A model generated the notes under the pieces. The model was not told the origin of the DNA. It made no database searches and saw only the letters and a program-made list of their open reading frames with translations. From Actinomycetales bacterium (lineage in GTDB: Bacteria; Actinomycetota; Actinomycetes; Actinomycetales; Dermatophilaceae): a DNA stretch of 64,000 nucleotides. The stretch lies in the NCBI GenBank assembly GCA_016715285.1, contig JADKAO010000005.1, positions 62,001 to 126,000 on the forward strand, read 5' to 3'. The translations under genes and the position numbers were made by a program. Within the stretch, counting starts at the first letter, position 1, and each line of letters starts with the position of its first letter. Below are positions 45,284 to 54,960 of the stretch, in pieces.

Positions 45284-46023
45284 ACCTCACACTCAACATC
45301 TGGCGTCAGGACGGACCCAACGCCCAGGGTCGAATGGTCACCTATCAGCTCGCTGATGTGTCCGAGCACATGTCCTTCCTGGAGATGCTCGACGTCCTCA
45401 ACGAGCAGCTCGTTGAGAAGGGCGAAGAACCGATCGCCTTTGACAGCGACTGCCGCGAAGGCATTTGCGGGATGTGCGGCCTCATGATCAACGGCAAGGC
45501 TCACGGGCCAGAGGTCACGACGACCTGCCAGTTGCACATGCGGTCATTCCACGACGGCGACACGATCACGATCGAGCCCTGGCGCGCCACGGCCTTCCCC
45601 GTGTTGCGTGACCTCGTCGTGGACCGCTCGGCCTTCGACCGGATCATCCAGTCGGGTGGCTTCATCTCGGTCAACACCGGCGCTGCCCCCGAGTCGCACT
45701 CGGTCCCAGTGCCCAAGGCCAAGGCGGACCGCGCGTTCGAGTCAGCCAAGTGCATCGGTTGTGGGGCATGCGTCGCTGCCTGCCCCAACGCCGCTGGCAT
45801 GCTCTTCATGGGTGCCAAGGTCACTCACTTGGGTGAGCTGCCCCAGGGTCAGCCCGAGCGCTGGGCACGTGTCGTCAAGATGGTTTCCCAGCATGACCAC
45901 GAAGGCTTTGGCGGCTGCACCAACACCGGTGCCTGCGCCGACGCGTGTCCCAAGGAGATTCCGCTCGACGTGATCAACCAGCTCAACAAGGACCTGCTCG
46001 CCGCCATGCGCGTCCGCGGCTAG
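45280..46023 (+). CDS. sdhB: Succinate dehydrogenase iron-sulfur subunit
   Basis: Carries electrons from the flavin to the cytochrome b. From GTG 45280 there are 247 residues. The [2Fe-2S] ligands are in DCREGICGMCGLMING plus a later Cys (TTCQLH). The [4Fe-4S] motif is CIGCGACVAACPN near 157, and the third cluster ligands are in GGCTNTGACADACPKEIP near 210. The frame is open upstream inside sdhA but has no family similarity there. Last gene of the operon, followed by a strong hairpin at 46045-46090. Confidence 0.96.
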   Translation: MNLTLNIWRQDGPNAQGRMVTYQLADVSEHMSFLEMLDVLNEQLVEKGEEPIAFDSDCREGICGMCGLMINGKAHGPEVTTTCQLHMRSFHDGDTITIEPWRATAFPVLRDLVVDRSAFDRIIQSGGFISVNTGAAPESHSVPVPKAKADRAFESAKCIGCGACVAACPNAAGMLFMGAKVTHLGELPQGQPERWARVVKMVSQHDHEGFGGCTNTGACADACPKEIPLDVINQLNKDLLAAMRVRG

Positions 46024-46044
46024 GTCTCGCACCAGGCTTCACCT

Positions 46045-46090
46045 GCCCCAGTTTTGCCGTTCCGCCCAGCGGCGGACGGCATACTGGGGC
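46045..46090 (+). terminator. Long stem-loop terminator after sdhCAB
   Basis: The outer arms GCCCCAG (46045-46051) and CTGGGGC (46084-46090) and inner arms GCCGTTCCGCC (46056-46066) and GGCGGACGGC (46071-46080) form a stem of about 17 pairs with loop CAGC, one bulged T, and an interior loop TTTT/ATA. It begins 22 bases after the sdhB stop. The right arm contains a CGGCATAC word (46077-46084). No U-run follows, as is usual in high-GC actinomycetes. Confidence 0.75.
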
Positions 46091-46120
46091 GCTGGTGTGT
46101 TTGGCGACCGGAGGAGTGAC

Positions 46121-47581
46121 GTGAACTGGACTCGGGTCCTCGTGGTTGCAGGCACGTCACTCGTTGCGGGCACCCTCGCTTTGGCAGGTCCCGCGCAAGC
46201 CGACTCATCCAGGCCGCTCGCTCCGATGGCACCGACGACTCCGGCGACACGCGCGGCCTCGGGCTCAACGACGCCGACACCCGCCCCCTGCCCGTCAGGG
46301 CAAACGCCCACGACGCTGCCCGCCACCGCCCCGTCAACCCCGCCAACCCCGGGGACGGCCTCAGCGACCATCCGTCATTCGTGCGCCCTGGTGCCCATCC
46401 AGGCACCAGACCGTCCCCCGCTGGCACCCGAACACGTGGTCGGCGGGACCAAACTCGCGACGGCAGGGGTCGTCACTGACCTCCCGGCCGGAGTTCCGCT
46501 GCCCCCATGGTCTCCCGCGATGAGTTACGTCGTGGCGGACCTCGCCACCGGCGAGATCATTGCGGCCAAGAATCCGCACGCGCTCGCTCGACCAGCGAGC
46601 ACGCTCAAGACCCTGACGGCACTGGTTGCATTGCCGAAGCTCGATCCCCGACAGGTCGTCATCGCTACGGATGACGACGTCGCGGCCGATGGCTCTCGGG
46701 TCGGCCTCGTCGCGGGTAATCCCTATACCGTCGAGGACCTGTTCAACGGACTCTTCCTCGTGAGCGGCAACGACGCGGCATACGCCATCGCTCGCGCCTA
46801 TGGCGGCCGGGCCCAGCTGCTGAGCGACATGAACACCACCGCCGCCCATCTCGGGGCGTGGGATACCGTCGCCAAGGACCCCTCAGGTCTGGATGTGGAC
46901 GGTCAATTCTCCAGTGCGTACGACCTCGCCCTCATCGGTCGCGCCGGGATGCAGCTGGAGTCCTTCCGACTCCACGCCGCCATGGTGAAGTCCACCTTCC
47001 CGGGCGCGAAAGACAGCACCGGGAAGGTGCTACCCGCCTTCGCCGTCGAAAACAACAACCCGATCATCGACAAGTACCGTGGCGTGATCGGCATCAAGAG
47101 TGGCTTCACCCAGGCGGCCCGCAACACCTTTATCGGTGCCGTGAAGCGTGGCGATCGCAGTCTCATCATCACGTCGGTCGGCAGCGTCGAGCGCCAGACT
47201 GACTCGATCATGGCTCTGCTGGACTGGGGCTTCGCTCACGCCGACCAGGCGCGCGCGGTCGGGTGGCTCGTGGCTCCCGGCACGGCGCCACCACCCGCGG
47301 AGTGGACCACGGTGGGTCCGGGCGCCACCCTCTCCGGATCAGATGCCACGACGGCCGAGCCGTCCACCGGCTCGGGAACAGGCCCATCACCCGCCGAGCC
47401 AACGGTCCTCCCCGCGACGTCAGCTGACAGCCAGACCGACGCAACGGCTTTGCGGTGGCTCAACACCACTGGCGGGCGGGTGTCAGGCATCGCCGCAGCT
47501 CTTGGGGCAGCAGGTGTCCTGGGCGGATGGCTCGCTCGCCGCTCGCGGCGACGTTCCCGGTCTGGCACCTACCAGCGCTGA
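46121..47581 (+). CDS. D-alanyl-D-alanine carboxypeptidase (PBP5/DacC-type), membrane anchored
   Basis: Trims the pentapeptide of peptidoglycan outside the membrane. Start GTG 46121 is preceded by GGAGGAG. The 486 residues comprise a signal peptide (VLVVAGTSLVAGTLALAGPA), a Pro/Thr-rich linker to about 130, and the serine penicillin-recognising domain. That domain has SxxK in RPASTLKTLTALVAL (about 165), SxN in VSGNDAAYAI (about 220) and KTG-box variant KSG in GIKSGFTQAARN (about 330). A Ser/Thr/Pro-rich spacer, one membrane helix (GIAAALGAAGVLGGWLA) and an Arg-rich tail end it. Convergent with the BrkB gene six bases away. Confidence 0.92.
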   Translation: MNWTRVLVVAGTSLVAGTLALAGPAQADSSRPLAPMAPTTPATRAASGSTTPTPAPCPSGQTPTTLPATAPSTPPTPGTASATIRHSCALVPIQAPDRPPLAPEHVVGGTKLATAGVVTDLPAGVPLPPWSPAMSYVVADLATGEIIAAKNPHALARPASTLKTLTALVALPKLDPRQVVIATDDDVAADGSRVGLVAGNPYTVEDLFNGLFLVSGNDAAYAIARAYGGRAQLLSDMNTTAAHLGAWDTVAKDPSGLDVDGQFSSAYDLALIGRAGMQLESFRLHAAMVKSTFPGAKDSTGKVLPAFAVENNNPIIDKYRGVIGIKSGFTQAARNTFIGAVKRGDRSLIITSVGSVERQTDSIMALLDWGFAHADQARAVGWLVAPGTAPPPAEWTTVGPGATLSGSDATTAEPSTGSGTGPSPAEPTVLPATSADSQTDATALRWLNTTGGRVSGIAAALGAAGVLGGWLARRSRRRSRSGTYQR

Positions 47582-47587
47582 GGTTCG

Positions 47588-48709
47588 CTAGCGCCGAACA
47601 CCGCGAATGACGCCCCAGATCGCCCCCACTGCCGCAGTGAGCCCCGCACCGACGACCGCGCCGGCAACCACCGACACCCGGTCGCGCTGTCGCGTGGACA
47701 GCCCGGCATACGTGTCCGGCCCGAGGTCCGGGAGGCCAGCGTCAACGCGCGCCTTCATCCGCACGGCCATGGCCTCTTGTGGACCGGATGCCGACGCGCT
47801 CTCGCCCTCGGCTGGCTCCTGCTGGCCCATCTCACGCTGAAGGCCCGCCAACGCAATGTCGATGTCATTAGCTGCCCAGGAGGCCGCAAGCAGGACGATC
47901 TTCGCGATCAGGTTGAGCCAGAACAGCATGCCGATAACCACGACGACGGAGCCAAAGACGGGGTTGCGCGTCGCTTGCGCAATGAGCGTCGCACCCAGTG
48001 CCTTGGCGAGACTGAGCCCCGCCCCACCAACGAGAGCGCCATTACGGATGTCCTGCCACGGCATGTGAACGCCTGACAGGAAGCGTAAGAGAACGACCAT
48101 CACTCCGGTGTCGATCGCAAAAGCTACGAGCGCTCCGACGATGGAGACCAGGAATGGCCCGCCGGGCAACTCACTCAACGCGCCACGGCTCGCGGATCCG
48201 ACGACCGATGAGGCGGCTGCCGACACCAACACCGCAACTCCGAGGACGGCGAGCACGCCGATCTGGCGCAACTTGGCCAGGATCGCGTTGTCAGGCTTCT
48301 GATCCACCCCGAAGATCGCCAAGATCCCCTCGCGCAGCGCGCCGATCCAGCCCAGGCCGCTCATGACGAGCGTGATGAGCGCGATCACACCCGTGAGACT
48401 GAGGGTCGTGGCGGTTGGGGCGGACAGCTCGATGAGCCCGTTGGGGTTGGCTGCGGTCTTCACGAAGCCAGGCAACGCGGTCGCCACGCTGTCCGTCACT
48501 GCTTCGAGCAGGTCGGGCCGTCTCGCGAGGATGATGCCAAAGACCACACCTGCCAGCGCGGCAGCGGGGAACATCGAGAAGAACGAGAAATATCCAATAC
48601 CCGCCGCGAGGAGATTCCCCCGTTCCTCACCAAAGCGGTGCCACGCGCGGTAGGCATGGGTCTGTTGGATCCGCGCCCAGATCGCCTTCCCGCGATCGAC
48701 CAGGCTCAT
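47588..48709 (-). CDS. YihY/BrkB-family inner membrane protein
   Basis: The 373 residues from ATG 48709 carry a basic N-terminus, six membrane helices (e.g. GYFSFFSMFPAAALAGVVFG, IGVLAVLGVAVLVSAAASSV, VFGSVVVVIGMLFWLNLIA) and a long acidic linker near 295-315. They end with a seventh helix (VVAGAVVGAGLTAAVGAIWG) that is extra relative to the basic family. The protein is no ribonuclease despite older annotation of the family. The ATG overlaps the stop of the 2H phosphoesterase gene by four bases, so the two are coupled. Confidence 0.88.
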   Translation of the reverse strand: MSLVDRGKAIWARIQQTHAYRAWHRFGEERGNLLAAGIGYFSFFSMFPAAALAGVVFGIILARRPDLLEAVTDSVATALPGFVKTAANPNGLIELSAPTATTLSLTGVIALITLVMSGLGWIGALREGILAIFGVDQKPDNAILAKLRQIGVLAVLGVAVLVSAAASSVVGSASRGALSELPGGPFLVSIVGALVAFAIDTGVMVVLLRFLSGVHMPWQDIRNGALVGGAGLSLAKALGATLIAQATRNPVFGSVVVVIGMLFWLNLIAKIVLLAASWAANDIDIALAGLQREMGQQEPAEGESASASGPQEAMAVRMKARVDAGLPDLGPDTYAGLSTRQRDRVSVVAGAVVGAGLTAAVGAIWGVIRGVRR

Positions 48710-49338
48710 GTGGTGGATCCTGCGGTATGCCGTGCCCGAGGGTGGGCAAACGGGAATGACCGGCGTGGTCGCCATTGGCCATCAGCGCCGAGTTCGAATA
48801 ACCACAGGTCGGCGACATCGAACGCCACGTTGTAGTCAGCCAGCTCGGTTTCGGCCCGATCTAGGTCAGCGGGGCGGACGTCGTGGGCCACGGTGACGTG
48901 AGGGTGGTAAGGAAATTCGAGCTCGCGATGCCACGGCCCGGATCGGGTTGCGGTTTCAAGGCGCGCGCAGTGTTCCTGCCCGTGGGCTAATTGGACGAAG
49001 ACGACGTTTGACACGGGACGGAACGTACCCGTACCTCGCAACACCATTCGGAACGGGTCGAATGCCTTGGCCACGGCGCGCAGATGAGCTTCAAACTCAC
49101 CTAGGTCAGTCGGCCGAAGCTCGGTAGGGCCGAGGATCGTGACGTGGGCCGGGATCGCCCAGGCCATGGGGTCGTTGAAGTCTGCCCGCTTGCGTTGCAG
49201 GAAATCGCCGTGTGGCTGCGGCACTGGCAGCGCGACCCCGACGACCTGGTAGCCAGGACGCGGCACTGGCAGCGGCTGCCCCATCGTCACAGGATCGTGG
49301 GCTCCCGGCTCGGCAGACATGGGGGCCAGCGTACTCAC
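48706..49338 (-). CDS. 2'-5' RNA ligase / 2H phosphoesterase family protein
   Basis: The 210 residues show both HxT active-site motifs of the 2H superfamily: PAHVTILGPT near 64 and HPHVTVAHD near 143, each leading a beta strand. RNA ligation or cyclic-phosphodiester hydrolysis is possible; many actinobacterial members are uncharacterised. The start may be GTG 49338 or ATG 49320. Its stop overlaps the BrkB ATG. A GTATGCCG inverted pair lies 37 bases upstream of the start. Confidence 0.82.
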   Translation of the reverse strand: MSTLAPMSAEPGAHDPVTMGQPLPVPRPGYQVVGVALPVPQPHGDFLQRKRADFNDPMAWAIPAHVTILGPTELRPTDLGEFEAHLRAVAKAFDPFRMVLRGTGTFRPVSNVVFVQLAHGQEHCARLETATRSGPWHRELEFPYHPHVTVAHDVRPADLDRAETELADYNVAFDVADLWLFELGADGQWRPRRSFPFAHPRARHTAGSTT

Positions 49339-49374
49339 CTCTCACCTCACCTTCCCGATACGTCGCCTACACCG

Positions 49375-49410
49375 GTATGCCGGGCACCTCGGGTGAGATG
49401 CCCGGCATAC
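49375..49410 (-). terminator. Hairpin built from two inverted GTATGCCG words after icd
   Basis: GTATGCCGGGCA (49375-49386) and its exact complement TGCCCGGCATAC (49399-49410) form a 12-bp stem with a 12-base loop. It lies 22 bases downstream of the isocitrate dehydrogenase stop (minus strand) and upstream of the 2H phosphoesterase gene, the position of a terminator. Confidence 0.75.
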
Positions 49411-49432
49411 GCGCGGCATAGGTCAGGGCCGG

Positions 49433-51652
49433 TTAGAGCGCGTCGATGATGGCGTTCAGCGTGGCGCTCGGGCGCATCGCAGCGCCGGTTTTGGCCGTGT
49501 CGGGGTGGAAGTAGCCACCCATGTCGACCGGGTGGCCTTGCACGCCAATGAGCTCACCGTTGATGGTGTCTTCCTGAGCGCGCAACTCCGTCGCCACGGG
49601 CGCAAACCGCGCCGCCAGCTCGGCGTCAGCCGTCTGCGCCGCCAGCTCCTCGGCCCAGAACAACGCAAGGTAATAGTGCGAGCCACGGTTGTCGATCTGG
49701 CCGACCTTGCGGGCGGGCGACTTGTTCTCGTCGAGGAAGGTCGCGATCGCCTTGTCGAGCGCATCGGCAAGCACCTGAGCCTTGGCGTTGCCCGTCGTCT
49801 GCGCAACGTGTTCCAGTGAGGCGCCGAGCGCAGAGAACTCACCGAGGGAGTCCCAGCGCAGGTAATTCTCGGCAACGAACTGCTGCACGTGCTTGGGCGC
49901 CGACCCACCGGCACCGGTCTCGAACAACCCACCACCGGCGAGCAGCGGCACGACCGAGAGCATCTTGGCGCTCGTGCCCAGCTCGAGGATCGGGAAGAGG
50001 TCGGTGAGGTAGTCGCGCAGGACGTTGCCGGTCACCGAGATGGTGTCGTTGCCTTCGCGGATCCGCTCGAGACACCAACGGATCGCTTCGACGGGGGCGA
50101 GGATGCGGTACTCGACGCCGGTGAGGTCGTGGTCGGCGAGGTACCGCTCGACCTTGGCGATGACGTTGCGGTCGTGGGCCCGCTCGCGGTCGAGGTAGAA
50201 GCACGCCGGCGCGCCGGTGACTCGAGCGCGCGTTACCGCCAGCTTGACCCAGTCCTGGATCGGGATGTCCCGCACGCGCGACATCCGCCAGATGTCCCCT
50301 TCACCGCACTCGTGCGACATGAGCTCGGCGCCGTCCGGACCGATGACCCGCACCGTGCCAGCGGCCGCGAGGATGAAGGTCGTCGGGTGCGAGCCGTACT
50401 CCTCGGCCTTCTGTGCCATCAGCCCGACGTTGGGCACCGAGCCCATCGTCGCCGGGTCAAGCGCGCCGTGCGTGCGGCAGTTGTCGAACACCTCGGCATA
50501 CATGGGGCCGTAGCACCGGTCGGGCACCATGGCGAGCGTGGCCTGGAGCTTGCCGTCCCAGTTCCACATTTGTCCGGAGTCGCGCACGACGACCGGCATC
50601 GACGCGTCGATGATCGTGTCGTTGGAGAAGTGCAGGTTGGTGATGCCCTTGTCGCTGTTGACCATCGCGATGGCGGGGCGGGCGGCATACAGCGCCTTGA
50701 GGTCTTCCTCGATGGCCGCGCGCGTGGCCTCGGGCAGGGACACGATCCGCGCCTCCAGGTCGCCCATGCCGAGGTTGGGATTGAAGCCCAGGTCGGCGAG
50801 TTCGGTGGCGTACTTGTCGAGCACATCGGCATAGAAGACCGAGACCGCGTGACCGAACATGACCGGGTCGGAGACCTTCATCATGGTCGCCTTGAGGTGC
50901 AGCGACAGCAGCAGCCCGTCTGCCTTGGCGGCCTCGATCTGGGCGGCATAGAACTCGCGCAGCTTGGCCACGCTCATGAAGGTGCCGTCGACGATCTCGC
51001 CGGGCAGGGTTGACACCTTGGGAGCGAGCACGGTCACGGTGCCATCGGCGCCGACATGTTCGATCCGCAGGTCGCCGCCGTCCTCCATGACAACGGACTG
51101 CTCGTTGCCATAGAAGTCGCCCTCGGTCATGGTCGCGACGTGGGCCTTGGTCGCGGGGTCCCAGGCGCCGAGGCGGTGGGGGTTCTTCTTGGCGAAGTTC
51201 TTGACCGACAGGGGCGCGCGGCGGTCGGAGTTGCCTTCGCGCAGGACCGGGTTGACGGCCGAGCCCAAGACCTTGCTGTATGCCGCGGCCGTCGCCTTCT
51301 CGGCGTCGGTCTCGGGAGTCTCGGGGTAGTCCGGGACGTCGAAGCCCTGGCTCTGCAACTCGGCGATGGCGGCCTTGAGCTGCGGCACTGAGGCGGAGAT
51401 ATTGGGGAGCTTGATGATGTTGGCCTCGGGCCGCAGGGTGAGTGCGCCGAGCTCGGCGAGGTTGTCACCGATCTGCTGGTCGGCGCGCAGCCGCTCTGGG
51501 AAGGCCGCGAGGATGCGTCCGGCCAGAGAGATGTCGCTCGTCGTCACCTCGACTCCCGTGCCCTTGGTGAACGCCTGCACGATCGGCAACAACGAGTACG
51601 TCGCCAACGCGGGCGCCTCGTCGATCTTGGTCCACACAATGGTCGAGGTCAT
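49433..51652 (-). CDS. icd: NADP-dependent isocitrate dehydrogenase, monomeric type
   Basis: Converts isocitrate to 2-oxoglutarate and CO2 with NADPH formation in the TCA cycle. The 739 residues match the monomeric (about 80 kDa, IDH-II) family. Recognisable blocks are TKIDEAPALATYSLLPIVQA at the N-terminus, IIKLPNISASVPQLKAAIAE near 79, LREGNSDRRAPLSVKNFAKK near 135 (substrate loop), FYLDRERAHDRNVIAKVERY near 480, and DNRGSHYYLALFWAEELAAQ near 645. Monocistronic, with a terminator hairpin after it and a 404-bp region before it. Confidence 0.96.
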   Translation of the reverse strand: MTSTIVWTKIDEAPALATYSLLPIVQAFTKGTGVEVTTSDISLAGRILAAFPERLRADQQIGDNLAELGALTLRPEANIIKLPNISASVPQLKAAIAELQSQGFDVPDYPETPETDAEKATAAAYSKVLGSAVNPVLREGNSDRRAPLSVKNFAKKNPHRLGAWDPATKAHVATMTEGDFYGNEQSVVMEDGGDLRIEHVGADGTVTVLAPKVSTLPGEIVDGTFMSVAKLREFYAAQIEAAKADGLLLSLHLKATMMKVSDPVMFGHAVSVFYADVLDKYATELADLGFNPNLGMGDLEARIVSLPEATRAAIEEDLKALYAARPAIAMVNSDKGITNLHFSNDTIIDASMPVVVRDSGQMWNWDGKLQATLAMVPDRCYGPMYAEVFDNCRTHGALDPATMGSVPNVGLMAQKAEEYGSHPTTFILAAAGTVRVIGPDGAELMSHECGEGDIWRMSRVRDIPIQDWVKLAVTRARVTGAPACFYLDRERAHDRNVIAKVERYLADHDLTGVEYRILAPVEAIRWCLERIREGNDTISVTGNVLRDYLTDLFPILELGTSAKMLSVVPLLAGGGLFETGAGGSAPKHVQQFVAENYLRWDSLGEFSALGASLEHVAQTTGNAKAQVLADALDKAIATFLDENKSPARKVGQIDNRGSHYYLALFWAEELAAQTADAELAARFAPVATELRAQEDTINGELIGVQGHPVDMGGYFHPDTAKTGAAMRPSATLNAIIDAL

Positions 51653-52056
51653 CGCTTGTCGTCCTTCGGGTTACGGAATGGGTGGGGTTGCAGACCAGGC
51701 TACCGCTGACGGCACACGAGCCTCAGATTACCTTGACATCAAGATACCCGGCGAGTGGGCGGCATCGGTTCCGCCGAAACTGACGCGCAGACCTGGGGAC
51801 ACTTGACGCCTTGTTGATGCAGCCGGGCTCGTCACTTCGGCCCCCCGAGGCGACCGAGACCACATCGTCGAACATGAGGACAACGGATCATGCCCTTGCG
51901 GTAGGCCCCGAGCGTCCCGGTGAGCCCGTGCCGTCACCACGAGGTTGCGTGCGGCGCGGTAACCTCAGGCAAGGTGCACGGCATACCGGCTCGGCCGCAT
52001 GCGTGTCGTGCCCGGGGCAGAATTCGGACCCGGGCCCGTGGCCTGGAGGAGCCGGC
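51653..52056. other. 404-bp gene-free region between divergent icd and RCC1 genes
   Basis: This gap must hold both promoters. Visible items are a CTTGA-CA-TCAAG inverted repeat at 51732-51743 about 80 bases before icd, a CGGCATAC word at 51979-51986, and GGAGGA at 52045-52050, the ribosome-binding site of the RCC1 gene. Open frames crossing it show no family resemblance and I do not call a gene. Confidence 0.5.
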
Positions 52057-53205
52057 GTGAAGGACTGGGTATTGCGACACCGCAAGTGGGTTGCCGGAGG
52101 CGCCCTGACGCTGGTGGTCATCGGAATTGTGCTAATTGCTCAACGATCCGACAGTCATCGTCCCCCCGTCCTCCAGCGCATCGCTGCTGGACGCGCCCAC
52201 ACGTGTGCAGTCAATCTCAGTGGCGTCATCAGGTGTTGGGGCGACAATTCATACGGTCAACTCGGCAATGGCACCACTGAGGCGAGTTCAGCGCCGGTCT
52301 CTGTCACGGGCATCTCGAATGCCATCGCGATCTCGGGCTCTGGCAACCACACGTGTGCGATGACGTCCACCGGGACTGTCCTCTGTTGGGGCGCCAACGA
52401 CTCCGGGCAACTTGGTGATGGCGGGACCACAGCGAGTTCTCTCCCCATCCCGGTCGCTGCGGTGGGAGACGGCGTCCGAGCCGTGAGCGCCAGCACCACG
52501 CACAGCTGTGCCGTGACCCGGTCACGAGCAGTGTGGTGTTGGGGCGATAACGGGAGTGGTCAGCGTGGCGTCAGTGAGTCCGCCCCTGACACCGCCCCAA
52601 CCGCGGTAGCCGGCCTCCCTGACGACGCGACCGATATCGCGGTCGGGAACGGCTTCACATGTGTGGTCTTGGCGACGGGTGCCACGTCATGTTGGGGCGA
52701 CAACGGTGATGGGCAGTTAGGTCTTGGTGACACCCAGCCTCGCAAGCCAGGAGAGCTGGTGGCGGGCCTCCCCGCGACGGCCTCGATCAGCGCCGGAGAC
52801 ACTCATGCTTGCGGTGTGACGCTCGAGGGAGGCGTGATGTGTTGGGGGGCCAATTTCGCTGGCCAAGTTGGTGTCATCAAGGCAGCCAAGAACGCTCTCA
52901 CGCCGATGGGGGCGTCAGGCCTCGGTGAGGGAAATGCAGTAGTTGCCGCTGGCTTCCGTGCGACGTGCGCCACGACAATTGCCGGACACGTAACCTGCTG
53001 GGGCGGGTCAACCGACGATGAGGTTGAGAACGCCCCAACCGTGATCCAGGAGCTGCCTCCCAGTCAGGGCATCTCGGTTGGGGCGTTTCATGCCTGCGCG
53101 CTCACGGCCGCCGAGGCATGGTGCTGGGGCCAAAACACCGATGGACAACTTGGTGACGGCACCCTGCGGGATCACGACGAGCCCATGCGGGTCGTAGGTT
53201 TCTAA
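52057..53205 (+). CDS. Membrane-anchored RCC1-repeat protein, seven-bladed propeller
   Basis: From GTG 52057 (GGAGGA six bases upstream) there are 382 residues. A short basic N-terminus and one membrane helix (WVAGGALTLVVIGIVLIAQ) are followed by seven repeats of about 50 residues, each with a CWGxNxxGQLGxG-like strand (for example CWGDNSYGQLGNG, CWGANDSGQLGDG, CWGQNTDGQLGDG) and each paired with a CAV/CAL/CGV-type Cys. The sixth repeat is degenerate (CWGGSTDDEVE). Seven blades are the number needed to close an RCC1 propeller. The regular Cys pairs suggest disulfides, fitting an extracytoplasmic protein. Function unknown; binding or adhesion is likely. Confidence 0.85.
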   Translation: MKDWVLRHRKWVAGGALTLVVIGIVLIAQRSDSHRPPVLQRIAAGRAHTCAVNLSGVIRCWGDNSYGQLGNGTTEASSAPVSVTGISNAIAISGSGNHTCAMTSTGTVLCWGANDSGQLGDGGTTASSLPIPVAAVGDGVRAVSASTTHSCAVTRSRAVWCWGDNGSGQRGVSESAPDTAPTAVAGLPDDATDIAVGNGFTCVVLATGATSCWGDNGDGQLGLGDTQPRKPGELVAGLPATASISAGDTHACGVTLEGGVMCWGANFAGQVGVIKAAKNALTPMGASGLGEGNAVVAAGFRATCATTIAGHVTCWGGSTDDEVENAPTVIQELPPSQGISVGAFHACALTAAEAWCWGQNTDGQLGDGTLRDHDEPMRVVGF

Positions 53206-53289
53206 CCTAGTCCCGCAGCACGATCGCTTGAGCAAGCAGGTCTGCGACCCGCCGCACGGGCACACCTTAGGGTGCGGCATACCCCCAAG

Positions 53290-53698
53290 CTTCGAATTCG
53301 GCGAGGCCGACGTTAGCCGTAGCAGCTGACACCGCATCGATCCGCAACCGCACACTCGTCACCGTGCGTGCCGCGAACGTAAACGTCGTCGCAGAACCCG
53401 CATTCGTCAACGACGTCACCGGAACCGACGTGCCATCAGAGAACAACAACGTCCCCGAAGTGACCTGATCGCCGGTATTCGGACGGTCGTACAACACCAC
53501 CCGAGACAACGTCACCGGAGCCGCCCACGTCAACTGGATCCAACTCCCAGCCTTGCCACCGGCCGTGGCCCACTCCTTCGTGGAATCCGTCGGATAACCC
53601 AGCACGCTCCCGTCAACAGCCTTAACAGCCGTCTGCGCAGTCGACGTATTCTGCGACGACGCCGTCACCGTCACCCCCGAAGCCCGCGCCACATTGAT
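53290..53698. repeat. 409-bp direct repeat, copy 1 (discoidin domain 3)
   Basis: Bases 53290-53698 recur at 54292-54700, 1002 bases (334 codons) away. I find one difference (CGTAGCAG versus CGTGGCAG). Both encode the same discoidin-like domain (VINVARASGVTVTASSQNTS to LAEFEAWGY). Confidence 0.9.
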
Positions 53699-54291
53699 GA
53701 TCGAAGGCGGCACCGACGACACCGTAACTGTGGTGTCTGCTGAACCCGTGAGTCCTCCGCTGTCAGTCACTGTCAGCGTGAAGACGTAGGTACCAATGGA
53801 GGAGGGCGTGAACGTCGCCTTCGAAGTCGCGGAATTGGTCAACACCGTGGCTGGCCCTGACTTCACAATCCACGCATAGGTCAACGGACCACCCTCAGGA
53901 TCGGATGACCTAGAGCCATCGAGGGTGACGAGCGTATTCACGGTCGCCGCCTGGTTGTTGACGACGGCTGTCGGGGCTTGGTTGGGTGCGGGGTCAACCG
54001 TGACCACGACCGTGTCGCTCGATGACAGGACGCCGTCAGACACCAACAGGGTGAATTCATAGGACCCGGCCGCCGTTGGCGTGAAGGTCGGCTTCGACGT
54101 CGCCGCGCCCGTCAGGGTCACAGCTGGGCCGGAGGTCTTGGACCACGCGTAGGTCAACGTCGTTGCTGGATCCGGGTCGCTGGAGGACGAACCGTCGAGC
54201 GTGACCTTCGTGCCCGCCGTCACGGTCTGGTCTGGCCCGGCTTGGGCTGTGGGAGCTCGATTGACGCTCGTGCTGCCGGGGTAGCCCCATG

Positions 54292-54700
54292 CTTCGAATT
54301 CGGCGAGGCCGACGTTAGCCGTGGCAGCTGACACCGCATCGATCCGCAACCGCACACTCGTCACCGTGCGTGCCGCGAACGTAAACGTCGTCGCAGAACC
54401 CGCATTCGTCAACGACGTCACCGGAACCGACGTGCCATCAGAGAACAACAACGTCCCCGAAGTGACCTGATCGCCGGTATTCGGACGGTCGTACAACACC
54501 ACCCGAGACAACGTCACCGGAGCCGCCCACGTCAACTGGATCCAACTCCCAGCCTTGCCACCGGCCGTGGCCCACTCCTTCGTGGAATCCGTCGGATAAC
54601 CCAGCACGCTCCCGTCAACAGCCTTAACAGCCGTCTGCGCAGTCGACGTATTCTGCGACGACGCCGTCACCGTCACCCCCGAAGCCCGCGCCACATTGAT
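54292..54700. repeat. 409-bp direct repeat, copy 2 (discoidin domain 2)
   Basis: Partner of 53290-53698; almost identical DNA, same orientation and same reading frame. Confidence 0.9.
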
Positions 54701-54960
54701 CACCTGTGGCGCCGTGACAATGACATCAACAGAATCGGTCGACGTCAGGTTTCCAATGGAGACGGTGAGCAGGAATCGGTAGGTACCCGTCGAGGTGGCT
54801 GTGAACGTAGGCTTCACGGCTTGCGCGTCGGACAGAGACGTTGCCGGGCCGGACGTCTGGGACCAGGCATAGGCCAAAGTTGCGCCCGAGTTCGGGTTGA
54901 GCGAGCCGGACCCATCGAGAGTGACTGAGGTGTTGGGGGTCACGCTCAGGTCAACACCCG

